A stretch of DNA of 64,000 nt from Falsiroseomonas algicola (GTDB taxonomy: Bacteria; Pseudomonadota; Alphaproteobacteria; Acetobacterales; Acetobacteraceae): assembly GCF_011040385.1 (NCBI RefSeq), contig NZ_JAAIKB010000008.1:186001-250000 (forward strand), given 5' to 3'. The notes beneath the pieces are model-generated. The model ran no database searches and had not been told where the DNA came from. It saw only the letters and a list, made by a program, of their open reading frames with translations. This document shows, piece after piece, positions 55,930 through 63,381 of this stretch (within the stretch, counting starts at the first letter, position 1; every line of letters starts with the position of its first letter). Position numbers and translations under genes: made by a program.

Positions 55930-56651
55930 GCGCGAGCGCGCCCATGCTGGAGGTCCAGGACCTCCGCACCTTCTACGGCGCGGTGGAGGCGCTGAAGGGC
56001 GTCTCCCTGCACGTCGATCCCGGGGAGATCGTGACGCTGATCGGCGCCAACGGCGCGGGCAAATCCACCCTGCTGATGAGCCTCTGCGGCGATCCCCGCG
56101 CGCGATCGGGCCGCATCCTGCTGGAGGGCGAGGACATCACCGCGATGCCCACCCACCAGATCATCCGCCGCGGCGTCGCGCAGTCACCCGAAGGCCGGCG
56201 CATCTTCCCGCGCATGACGGTGCTGGAGAACCTGATCATGGGCGCCCAGGCCATGGGCCATGATCCGGCACCAGGGCTGGAACGCGTCTTCGCCCTCTTC
56301 CCCCGCCTCAACGAACGCCAGGGCCAGCGCGGCGGCACGCTCTCCGGCGGCGAACAGCAGATGCTGGCCATCGGCCGCGCGCTGATGTCGAAGCCGCGCC
56401 TGCTGCTGCTGGACGAACCCTCGCTCGGCCTCGCGCCGCTGATCTCCCGCCAGATCTTCGCCGCCATCAAGGCGCTGAACGAGAGCGAGGGCCTGACCGT
56501 GCTGCTGGTGGAGCAGAACGCCAACCAGGCGCTGCGCCTGGCCCATCGCGGCTACGTCCTGGTCACGGGGCGGATCACCATGAGCGGGTCGGGGGCGGAA
56601 CTGCTGGCGCGGCCGGAGATCAGGGACGCGTATCTGGGCGGGGGGCACTGA
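55926..56651 (+). CDS. livF: Branched-chain amino acid ABC transporter ATPase LivF
   Basis: A 241-residue ATPase, partner of LivG. Walker A is GANGAGKST, the signature is LSGGEQQMLAIGRALM, Walker B is LLLLDEPSLGLAP, and the H-loop region is VLLVEQNANQAL (Gln for the switch His, normal for LivF). It is the last gene of the operon. A two-hairpin repeat begins 9 bp after the stop codon. Confidence 0.95.
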   Translation: MSASAPMLEVQDLRTFYGAVEALKGVSLHVDPGEIVTLIGANGAGKSTLLMSLCGDPRARSGRILLEGEDITAMPTHQIIRRGVAQSPEGRRIFPRMTVLENLIMGAQAMGHDPAPGLERVFALFPRLNERQGQRGGTLSGGEQQMLAIGRALMSKPRLLLLDEPSLGLAPLISRQIFAAIKALNESEGLTVLLVEQNANQALRLAHRGYVLVTGRITMSGSGAELLARPEIRDAYLGGGH

Positions 56652-56659
56652 CGATGACG

Positions 56660-56718
56660 CGGGGGAACGCTGTTCCCCCGCACCCCCATGCCAGGGCCGA
56701 GACGGCCCTGGACCGTCG
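56660..56718 (+). repeat. Two-hairpin intergenic element, copy B
   Basis: Hairpin 1 is 56660-56680 (stem CGGGGGAAC, loop GCT). Hairpin 2 is 56691-56711 (stem CCAGGGCCG, loop AGA). The tail ACCGTCG follows at 56712-56718. It fills the gap between the converging livF and gluQ stops and ends immediately before the gluQ stop codon. Confidence 0.85.
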
Positions 56719-57558
56719 TCAGTGGCCGGCCATCGAGCACACCTCGGCCGGGCTGCGGCCGGCCTCGCGCAGCGCGCGCACCGCCAACGCGCCGTCGCGC
56801 TTCGCCAGGCGCCGGCCCTCCGCATCGACCAGCAGCGCATGGTGCCGATAGGCGGGCTCCGGCCAGCCCATCAGCGACTGGATCAGCCGGTGCAAATCGG
56901 TCGCGGGCAGCAGATCCTCGCCGCGCGTCACCACCGTCACGCCATCCCGCGCATCGTCATGAGTGACACAGAGGTGGTAGCTCGCCGGCACCTCCTTCCG
57001 CGCCAGCACCACATCGCCGAAGCGCGCGGGGTCGCAACGCAGCCGCCCTCGTCCCTCCTCCTCGAAGTCCAGCGCCCCCACCCGCGCCACCGCCGCCGCC
57101 ATGTCGAGTCGCAGCGCGAAGGGGTCGCCCCGCGCCATCCGCGCCTCCCGCTCCGCCGCCGACAGCCGCCGGCAGGTACCGGGATAGAGCGGCCCGTCCG
57201 GCCCCTGCGGTGCCCCCCCGCTCGCCGCGATCTCGCGGGCGATCTCGGCGCGGGTGCAGAAGCAGGGATAGAGCAGCCCCATCCCCGCCAGCCGGTCCAG
57301 CGACACCCGGTAATCCGCGAAATACCGCGACTGCACGCGCACCGGCCCATCCCAGTCGATGCCCAGCCAGCGGAGGTCCTCCTCGATCGCCGCCGCGAAC
57401 TCCGGCCGGCAGCGCGTGGCGTCGATATCCTCGATCCGCAGCAGGAAACGCCCACCCGCCTGGCGCGCCCGATTCCAGCCCGCCAGGGCCGAATGGACGT
57501 GGCCGAGATGCAGGAACCCGGTCGGGCTGGGGGCGAAGCGCGTGACGATCATGGTCAT
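56719..57558 (-). CDS. gluQ: Glutamyl-Q tRNA(Asp) synthetase
   Basis: About 279 residues, a truncated glutamyl-tRNA synthetase that transfers glutamate to queuosine 34 of tRNA-Asp. It has RFAPSPTGFLHLGH (HIGH-type motif), zinc-site Cys residues in YPCFCTRAEI and PGTC, and a degenerate second motif RRLAKRDGALAV in place of KMSKS. It lacks the anticodon-binding domain, as expected. Several ATGs are in frame; 57558 and 57552 both have a GGGG stretch nearby, so the first few residues are uncertain. It converges on livF. Confidence 0.9.
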   Translation of the reverse strand: MTMIVTRFAPSPTGFLHLGHVHSALAGWNRARQAGGRFLLRIEDIDATRCRPEFAAAIEEDLRWLGIDWDGPVRVQSRYFADYRVSLDRLAGMGLLYPCFCTRAEIAREIAASGGAPQGPDGPLYPGTCRRLSAAEREARMARGDPFALRLDMAAAVARVGALDFEEEGRGRLRCDPARFGDVVLARKEVPASYHLCVTHDDARDGVTVVTRGEDLLPATDLHRLIQSLMGWPEPAYRHHALLVDAEGRRLAKRDGALAVRALREAGRSPAEVCSMAGH

Positions 57559-57608
57559 CCCCGTCATCCTGCCCATCTTCTGCTGCGTCGCAACACGGGG
57601 ACGGGACC

Positions 57609-58259
57609 ATGCGTGATGAGGAGGAGGGCCCGCGCTGGGGCCCGGCCGCGGGCGGCGCGCCCAATGCGCTGGTCGTGCTGCTGCACGGCGTCGGCGCCGA
57701 TGGCTTCGATCTGATCGACCTGGCCCCCGGCTGGGGCAAGGCCGTGCCCGGCGCGCTGTTCATCGCCCCCCATGCGCCGGAGGCCTGCGACCTCGCCCCC
57801 TATGGCCGCCAATGGTTCAGCCTGCAGGACCGCCGCCCCATCGCCATCGCCGCCGGCGCCGATGCGGCCGCCGGCGCCCTCTTCGCCTGGATCGACGGGC
57901 AGCGCGCGGCGCTCGGCCTGGGCTGGGACCGCGTCGCCATCATGGGCTTCAGCCAGGGCGCGATGATGACGCTGCGGGTCGGCCTGCACCAGGCGCGCCA
58001 GGCCGCCGCCCTGCTCGCCTATTCCGGCGCCCTGCCCTGCCTCGTGCCCCCCGGCCCCGGCCCCGCCGTGCTGATCGTGCATGGGGAGGAGGATGAGGTC
58101 GTCCCCGCCGGCGCCAGCCGCAACGCCCTCGCCGCCATCGAGGCCGCGGGCCTGGCGGTGGAGGCCGCCTTCCGCCCGGGCCTCGGCCACGGCATCGACG
58201 AGGCCGGCATCAGCCTCGGCGCGCTGGCGCTGCAGAAGGCGCTGGGGCCGGCCGCATGA
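57609..58259 (+). CDS. Alpha/beta hydrolase, phospholipase/carboxylesterase type
   Basis: A 216-residue serine hydrolase of the acyl-protein-thioesterase-like group. The nucleophile elbow is GFSQGAMM, the acid is in VHGEEDEVVPA and the His in GLGHGIDEAG. The N-terminal VVLLHGVGADGFDLIDLAPG gives the oxyanion region. It has no signal peptide. Substrates of the family are esters of various kinds; specificity is not readable. It diverges from gluQ, with overlapping upstream regions of about 50 bp. Confidence 0.88.
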   Translation: MRDEEEGPRWGPAAGGAPNALVVLLHGVGADGFDLIDLAPGWGKAVPGALFIAPHAPEACDLAPYGRQWFSLQDRRPIAIAAGADAAAGALFAWIDGQRAALGLGWDRVAIMGFSQGAMMTLRVGLHQARQAAALLAYSGALPCLVPPGPGPAVLIVHGEEDEVVPAGASRNALAAIEAAGLAVEAAFRPGLGHGIDEAGISLGALALQKALGPAA

Positions 58260-58410
58260 CGGGGTGATGAAACATCGGAGATCGCCGGTTGCGCCGCCCC
58301 CTTCGCACTGGCACAAAGACCGCGACATCGCAGCTAAGCCACAGCATCTGGGGCCTTACTGACGTTGACGGCCCCAGGACTGGGTGCGCTGCCATTCCGA
58401 GGAGTGGCAC

Positions 58411-58986
58411 TTGCCTGATGGCGGACACTTCGTTGCAGGACAGTCCTTCCCCGCGCTCGTGCTGAACGCGGATTTCCGGCCACTGTCCTATTTCCCGCTC
58501 TCCGTCTGGGCCTGGCAGGACGCCGTGAAGGCCGTCTTTCTCGACCGCGTCTCGGTGCTGTCGGAATACGAGGCGGAGGTCCATTCGCCGCGCATGACCA
58601 TGCGCCTGCCGAGCGTCATCGCGTTGAAGGAATACATCCCCGCCGCGCGGCGCCCGGCCTTCACCCGCTTCAACGTCTTCCTGCGCGACAGCTTCGCCTG
58701 CCAGTATTGCGGCAACCCGAAGCCGACCCAGGACCTGACCTTCGACCACGTCATCCCCCGCAGCCGCGGCGGGCGCACGACCTGGGAGAACGTCGTCACG
58801 GCCTGCGGGCCCTGCAATCTGCGCAAGGCCAACAAGCTGCCGCGGGAATGCCAGATGGTCCCCCGCCTGCCCCCCCGGCAGCCCACCAGCTGGGAGCTGC
58901 AGGAGAACGGAAGGTCCTTCCCGCCGAACTACCTGCATGAGAGCTGGCGGGACTACCTCTACTGGGATTCCGAGCTGGAGAATTGA
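58411..58986 (+). CDS. HNH endonuclease-domain protein
   Basis: About 191 residues. The N-terminal half (FPALVLNADFRPLSYFPLSVW onward, quoted in part) is typical of a conserved alphaproteobacterial HNH family. The nuclease core has two zinc CxxC pairs, CQYCGNPKP and CGPCNLRKANK, with the HNH residues in FDHVIPRSRGG and TTWENVV. The exact role is unknown; it is not next to a defence or phage gene. I prefer TTG 58411, because GAGGAG at 58399-58404 is 6 bp upstream. A GTG at 58384 is an alternative. Confidence 0.82.
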   Translation: MPDGGHFVAGQSFPALVLNADFRPLSYFPLSVWAWQDAVKAVFLDRVSVLSEYEAEVHSPRMTMRLPSVIALKEYIPAARRPAFTRFNVFLRDSFACQYCGNPKPTQDLTFDHVIPRSRGGRTTWENVVTACGPCNLRKANKLPRECQMVPRLPPRQPTSWELQENGRSFPPNYLHESWRDYLYWDSELEN

Positions 58987-59008
58987 GCGGGGGCTTCCGC
59001 CCCGCCCC

Positions 59009-59983
59009 TCACGAATCCGCCGTGATGTTGGCGCGGCGGATCACGGCGCCCCAGCGCTCCAGCTCCTCCCGCTGGTAGCGCGCCAGCGCCTCCGGCCCGC
59101 CGCCGATCGCCTCCACCCCGTTGCGCTCCAGCGTCGCGCGTGTCTCGGCCTCGTTGAGGGAGGCCGCGAGGATGCCGGACAGGCGCTGCGTGACGGGCGC
59201 GGGCAGGTTGGCCGGCCCGAACATGGCCCACCAGCCCTCCGCATTGATGGCGGGCAGACCCTGCTCCGCGAAGGTCGGCACGTTGGGCAGCAGCGGGCTG
59301 CGCTGCGCGCCGGTGATGCCAAGGCCGATGAGCTGCCCGGCCTCGATCTGCGAACGCACGAACTGGGTGTGGTAGAACATGGCGTTCAGCGTGCCGCTCA
59401 GCGCATCCGTCATCGCCTGCGCGCCATCGCGATAGGGCACATGGGTGGTGCTGGTGCCCGTCGCCTCGCTCATCACCGCATGGTTCAGGTGCCCGGCCGT
59501 GCCGGTGCCGGAGGTGCCGACGGAGAGCGGCCGCGCCTTCGCCATGGCCACGAACTCCGCCATGGTCCGCGGGCCGAGCTGCGGCCGCACCACCAGCAGC
59601 AGCGCGGTCTTGGAATGCAGGAAGAGCGGCGTGAAGTCCCGCACCGGGTTGTAGGCCAGGTTCGGCATCAGGTTCGGGTTCACCGCATGGGTGCCGATGG
59701 TGCCGAGCAGGATGGTGTGCCCATCCGCCGGCGCCTGCGCCACGGCGGCGGAGCCGATGGTGCCGCCGGCGCCGGAGCGGTTGTCCACCACCACCGTATG
59801 CCCGCCCAGCCCGCGGGAGATCTGCCCCCCGATCATCCGCCCGATGATGTCCGTGCTGGTGCCGGCCGCGAAGGGCACGACCAGGCGGATCGGCCGGTCC
59901 GGCCAGGACTGGGCGCGGAGCGTGCCCGGCGCGGCCAGCGCCGGCAGCGTGATCGCGGTGGCAAGAAGGCTGCGGCGGTTCAT
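59009..59983 (-). CDS. Bug-family (TctC-like) periplasmic solute-binding protein
   Basis: A 324-residue tripartite tricarboxylate transporter receptor. The signal peptide starts with twin Arg (MNRRSLLATAITLPALAAP) and probably ends at LRAQ. The family core follows: WPDRPIRLVVPFAAGTSTDI, VVDNRSGAGGTIG and the PADGHTILLGTIGTHAVNP segment. No TctA/TctB permease genes are near, so it is an orphan, as is common in Acetobacteraceae and Burkholderiales. Ligand could be a carboxylate; not determinable. Confidence 0.92.
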   Translation of the reverse strand: MNRRSLLATAITLPALAAPGTLRAQSWPDRPIRLVVPFAAGTSTDIIGRMIGGQISRGLGGHTVVVDNRSGAGGTIGSAAVAQAPADGHTILLGTIGTHAVNPNLMPNLAYNPVRDFTPLFLHSKTALLLVVRPQLGPRTMAEFVAMAKARPLSVGTSGTGTAGHLNHAVMSEATGTSTTHVPYRDGAQAMTDALSGTLNAMFYHTQFVRSQIEAGQLIGLGITGAQRSPLLPNVPTFAEQGLPAINAEGWWAMFGPANLPAPVTQRLSGILAASLNEAETRATLERNGVEAIGGGPEALARYQREELERWGAVIRRANITADS

Positions 59984-60050
59984 GGCAGGTCTCTCTCCCG
60001 GTTCGGCGGTCCCGGGATCGCACGCCACTCCGCCATCCCGCAAGACGGCG

Positions 60051-60608
60051 TCAGACCCGCTCGCTCACCTTGATCGCCACCTTGCAGCCCGCCTTGATCG
60101 CCGCGCTCAGCAGCCGGTAGGCCGGCGCCTGCTCGGCCTCATGCTCGAGCCCGATGTCGCGATGCTCCAGCTCCTCCGCCCGGAAGCGCTCGATATCCGC
60201 ACGCAGCGGCGCCTCGTCATCGCCCAGCGTCTCCGCCTGGGCGCGGTAATGCTCGTCGATCGCCTCCTCCACCGCCACGGTGCAGGCCATGGCGGCGCGG
60301 TGGCCCAGCAGCGCGGTGGCGGCGCCGAGCGCGAAGCCCGCGACATGCCAGACCGGCAGCAGCGCCGTCGGCCGCACGCGGCGCTTGGCGATCAGGCCGG
60401 CGAAGGTGTCGAGGTGCACCTGCTCCTGCGCCTTCATGTGTTCCAGGATCGGGCCGTATTTCGTCCGCCCGAGCACCGCCAGCTGGCCCTCATAGATCCG
60501 CCGCGCGCCATATTCGCCGGCATGGTCCACGCGGATGGTGCGCGCGACATACTCCCGCGGCGTCGGGTCCCCGGGCAGGCGTCGCTCGGCGGTCTCTCGG
60601 TTCGGCAT
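60051..60608 (-). CDS. coq7: Demethoxyubiquinone hydroxylase, Coq7 type
   Basis: A 185-residue di-iron protein that hydroxylates 2-octaprenyl-3-methyl-6-methoxybenzoquinol-type intermediates in ubiquinone synthesis. Iron ligands are in RVDHAGEYGARRIYEG (first Glu), HMKAQEQVHL (Glu and His), VAVEEAIDEHY and the AEELEHRDIGLEH segment. It is the short bacterial form. It starts at ATG 60608 in contact with the dsbB stop (3-bp overlap), so the two are an operon. Confidence 0.93.
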   Translation of the reverse strand: MPNRETAERRLPGDPTPREYVARTIRVDHAGEYGARRIYEGQLAVLGRTKYGPILEHMKAQEQVHLDTFAGLIAKRRVRPTALLPVWHVAGFALGAATALLGHRAAMACTVAVEEAIDEHYRAQAETLGDDEAPLRADIERFRAEELEHRDIGLEHEAEQAPAYRLLSAAIKAGCKVAIKVSERV

Positions 60609-61081
60609 CAACCCCTCCGTGCGGCCCGGCTGAAGGCGAAAGCCGCCAGGCCCGCCGCATAGATCAGGTTCATCATCGCCATGGAAAGGGGGAGGCCCGG
60701 AATCAGGTAGGTCGCCTCGTCGCAGGGCTTGTTGGGCGCGGGATTCAGGCTGCGCAGCAGGTCGTCCACGCTGGCGCCGGGCGCGATGGACGGCGCCTGG
60801 CAGGCCGGCAGGGGCGAGGGCCACCACCCCTGCTCCACGCCGACATGCAGCACCGCGATGGCGCCGGAGACCAGCACCGCCACCCCCGCCGCCCGCAGCA
60901 GCCACGGCCGTAGCCTTTCCGGCACGAAGGCTGCCGCCACGGCCAGCGCCGCCGCCACCCAATAGGGCCAGCGCTGCCAGAGGCAGAGGGCGCAGGGCGC
61001 CAGGCCCGGCCAGCGTTCCGTGCCGAGGGCGATCAGCGGTGCCGCGGCCGCGAGGCCCGCCACCATCAGGGAGGACATCAT
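60608..61081 (-). CDS. dsbB: Disulfide bond formation protein B
   Basis: A 157-residue four-helix inner-membrane protein that reoxidises DsbA and passes electrons to quinone. The first Cys pair is in CALCLWQRWPY and the second pair lies in the periplasmic loop, ACQAPS and NKPCDEATY. The start is one of two adjacent ATGs (61081 or 61078). It overlaps coq7 by 3 bp; because DsbB uses ubiquinone, this pairing with a ubiquinone-synthesis gene is notable. Confidence 0.92.
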   Translation of the reverse strand: MMSSLMVAGLAAAAPLIALGTERWPGLAPCALCLWQRWPYWVAAALAVAAAFVPERLRPWLLRAAGVAVLVSGAIAVLHVGVEQGWWPSPLPACQAPSIAPGASVDDLLRSLNPAPNKPCDEATYLIPGLPLSMAMMNLIYAAGLAAFAFSRAARRG

Positions 61082-61175
61082 GCGCCTTTCATCCTCCAAC
61101 CCCCGCGTGCCGGCAACTGGACCACACCCGCGCCCGGACCTAGCCTGCCCCGCATCGATCGCGGGAGACGCCGAC

Positions 61176-61802
61176 ATGCTGACCATCTGGGGCCGGGCGA
61201 GTTCGTCCAACGTCATGAAGGTGCTCTGGCTCTGCGAGGAGTTGTCCATCCCCTTCACCCGCATCGATGCCGGCGGCGCCTTCGGCCGCACGAAGGATCC
61301 CGACTACCTCGCCAAGAACCCCAACGCCCTCGTTCCCACCATCGAGGAGCCGGACGGCTTCACGCTGTGGGAGAGCAACAGCATCTGCCGCTACCTCGTG
61401 CGCCAGCACGCGCCTGGCCATGCGCTGTATCCCGCCGATCCGCGCCTGGCCGCGGATGTGGAGCGCTGGATGGACTGGCAGCTGGCCTCGCTCAACCGGC
61501 CGATGACGACGGTCTTCTTCACCTATGTCCGCATCCCGGAGGCCGAGCGCGACTGGCCCGCGACGCACAAGGCGCGGGCGGAGGCCGAGGCGCTCTGGGC
61601 CATGGTCGATGCCAAGGTGGCGCAGCACCCCTATCTCTGCGGGGATTCGCTGACGCTGGCCGACATCGCGCTCGGCCCCTACCTGCATCGCTGGTTCGCC
61701 ATGCCGATCGAGCGCGCGCCCATGCCGGCGCTCCGCGCCTGGTACGACCGGCTCATGCAGCACCCCGGCTTCCAGAAGCACCTCGCCGGCCCGCTGGTGT
61801 AA
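61176..61802 (+). CDS. Glutathione S-transferase
   Basis: A 208-residue GST. The thioredoxin-like N-terminal domain has IWGRASSSNVMKVLWLCEEL with the catalytic Ser/Asn region, the cis-Pro loop in NALVPTIEE and the GSH-binding ESNSICRYL. The helical C-terminal domain has the family N-capping segment GDSLTLADIALGPYL. The ATG at 61176 gives a normal N-terminus. A two-hairpin repeat starts right after the stop codon. Confidence 0.92.
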   Translation: MLTIWGRASSSNVMKVLWLCEELSIPFTRIDAGGAFGRTKDPDYLAKNPNALVPTIEEPDGFTLWESNSICRYLVRQHAPGHALYPADPRLAADVERWMDWQLASLNRPMTTVFFTYVRIPEAERDWPATHKARAEAEALWAMVDAKVAQHPYLCGDSLTLADIALGPYLHRWFAMPIERAPMPALRAWYDRLMQHPGFQKHLAGPLV

Positions 61803-61804
61803 CC

Positions 61805-61866
61805 CGGCGGTCCAGGGTCGCCTTCGACCCTGGCGAGGGGGTTCAGGGGGAGCAGCGCTCCCCCTG
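61805..61866 (-). repeat. Two-hairpin intergenic element, copy D
   Basis: On the minus strand: hairpin 1 at 61866-61844 (10-bp stem CAGGGGGAGC, loop GCT), then a C-rich spacer, then hairpin 2 at 61833-61812 (stem CCAGGGTCG, loop AAGG), and an ACCGCCG tail. It lies between the converging GST and adenosyltransferase stops. The hairpin 2 stem base T-A replaces C-G of copies A/B. Confidence 0.85.
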
Positions 61867-61873
61867 CATCACC

Positions 61874-62434
61874 CTACCGCGTCGCCCCCGGCGTCCAGGT
61901 GACATCCCCCGTCCCGTTCCCGTTCAGCCGCCGGGACAGCACGAAGAGGTGGTCCGACAACCGGTTGAGGTAGCGGATCACCGCCGCATTCACCGCATCC
62001 GCCGCTGCCAGCGCCACCACCTCCCGCTCCGCCCGCCGCACCACCGTCCGCGCCAGATGGGCATAGGCGGCGCCGGGCGATCCGCCGGGCAGCACGAAGC
62101 TGCGCAGCGGCGGGATATCGGCGTTCATGGCGGCGATCTCCGCCTCCAGCCGCAGGCACTGGCCATCCGTCACGCGCAGCCGGTCCTCCCCGGTGCCGGG
62201 CACGCAGAGATCGGCGCCGAGGTCGAAGAGGTCGTTCTGGATGCGCCCGAGCATGGCATCCGCCTGGCGGTCGCCGGCCAGGTGCAGGCGCAGGATGCCG
62301 ATGGTGGCGTTCACCTCATCCACCGTCCCATAGGCCGCGACCCGCAGCGCGTCCTTCCGCACGCGGGACCCGTCGCCGAGCGAGGTCTCCCCCCCGTCGC
62401 CCCCCCGCGTCGTGATCACGTCCAGCTTCACCAT
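61874..62434 (-). CDS. Cob(I)yrinic acid a,c-diamide adenosyltransferase, PduO type
   Basis: A 186-residue ATP:corrinoid adenosyltransferase. It has TRGGDGGETSLGDGSRVRKD at the N-terminus (family form TRTGDDG, so Gly replaces Thr) and the FVLPGGSPGAAYAHLARTVVRRAE segment (cited by parts). The C-terminal YLNRLSDHLFVLSRRLN is the classic PduO signature. It makes adenosylcobalamin from cob(I)alamin. It overlaps the TonB-family gene by 7 bp, so it is in the same operon. Confidence 0.93.
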   Translation of the reverse strand: MVKLDVITTRGGDGGETSLGDGSRVRKDALRVAAYGTVDEVNATIGILRLHLAGDRQADAMLGRIQNDLFDLGADLCVPGTGEDRLRVTDGQCLRLEAEIAAMNADIPPLRSFVLPGGSPGAAYAHLARTVVRRAEREVVALAAADAVNAAVIRYLNRLSDHLFVLSRRLNGNGTGDVTWTPGATR

Positions 62435-63381
62435 CGGCGATCTCCTTCGAGGCGGAAGCTGATATCGACGGCGGCAACCGCAACGACCGGCTGGCCATCG
62501 CGTGCCGCGGGCTGGAAGCGCCAGTTGCGCACCGCGCGCAGCGCCGCCTGGTCCAGTGCCTGGAAGCCGGCGGACTGGTCCACCGCCACCTCCATCACCC
62601 GTCCGTTCTGGTCCACCTGCACACGCAGCCTGACGCGGCCCTGCTCGCCGCGCAGCCGGCTGGCATAGGGGTATTCGGGCGGCGGGTTGGCGGCGCCGGC
62701 CAGCGGCCGCGGCGCCGTCACCGCGCCCAGCGCCTGCGCGCCGCCGGTGGATCGGGGCGCGGAGGCCTCGGCGGCCTGCCCCGTCGCCGGCGCGGCTGCC
62801 GCGGCCGGGCGTGCCTCGCTGGCGGGGCGCGGGCGTGGGGGCGCGGGGCGCTGCTGCGGCACCGCGAGTTGCAGCGGCCGCGGCGGCGGCAATTCGAAGG
62901 CGGGCGGCGTCGGCTCGGGTTCGGGCCGTGCCTCGGCGACAGGCGGCGGCGGGGCCTCCGCGACCTGGATCGGCGGTTCCGGCCGCGGGCGCGGCGCCTC
63001 GGGCGGTGGCGGCGGCAGGGTCGCCTCCGCCAGCGCGGGCGGCGGCGGTGGCGGGGCCGGAGGCGTCACCGATGCCGGCTGGACCGGTGGCGGGGGCGGG
63101 GGCGGCGCGGGCGGTGCTTCGGGCAGGCTGGGGGCGGGCGGCAGGGCCGCCATGGGCAGCGGCCCGGGCGGGGCCGGAACGCTGACAGGCGGCGCGGGCG
63201 AAGCGGCCTCGGCATCCACCGCATCGCTGGTCCCGGGTTCCTCCTGGTTCCAGATCAGCGCGACGCCCTGGTCCAGCGGCCGGGGTGCTTCGTCCGCTCC
63301 GCGGTCGACCAGCAGCGCCGCGGCCAGCGCGGCATGCGCGACCACGGACAGCAGCAGGGGCCAGGGCCGCGCGACGGTCAC
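62428..63381 (-). CDS. TonB-family energy transducer
   Basis: A 317-residue protein: N-terminal anchor helix (PWPLLLSVVAHAALAAALL, residues 6-24), a long Pro/Ala/Glu-rich periplasmic linker (about residues 40-215) and a C-terminal TonB domain (about 220-310). The domain has YPYASRLRGEQGRVRLRVQV and DQAALRAVRNWRFQPA. It passes the proton-motive force to outer-membrane receptors. ExbB/ExbD and receptor genes are not in the window. The gene overlaps its neighbours on both sides (4 bp with the CDF gene, 7 bp with the adenosyltransferase gene). Confidence 0.9.
   Translation of the reverse strand: MTVARPWPLLLSVVAHAALAAALLVDRGADEAPRPLDQGVALIWNQEEPGTSDAVDAEAASPAPPVSVPAPPGPLPMAALPPAPSLPEAPPAPPPPPPPVQPASVTPPAPPPPPPALAEATLPPPPPEAPRPRPEPPIQVAEAPPPPVAEARPEPEPTPPAFELPPPRPLQLAVPQQRPAPPRPRPASEARPAAAAAPATGQAAEASAPRSTGGAQALGAVTAPRPLAGAANPPPEYPYASRLRGEQGRVRLRVQVDQNGRVMEVAVDQSAGFQALDQAALRAVRNWRFQPAARDGQPVVAVAAVDISFRLEGDRRW

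Noticed and set aside
58411-58986. HNH gene as part of a defence or phage module
   Set aside because: No restriction, phage or toxin genes flank it, and this family is a conserved alphaproteobacterial single gene.
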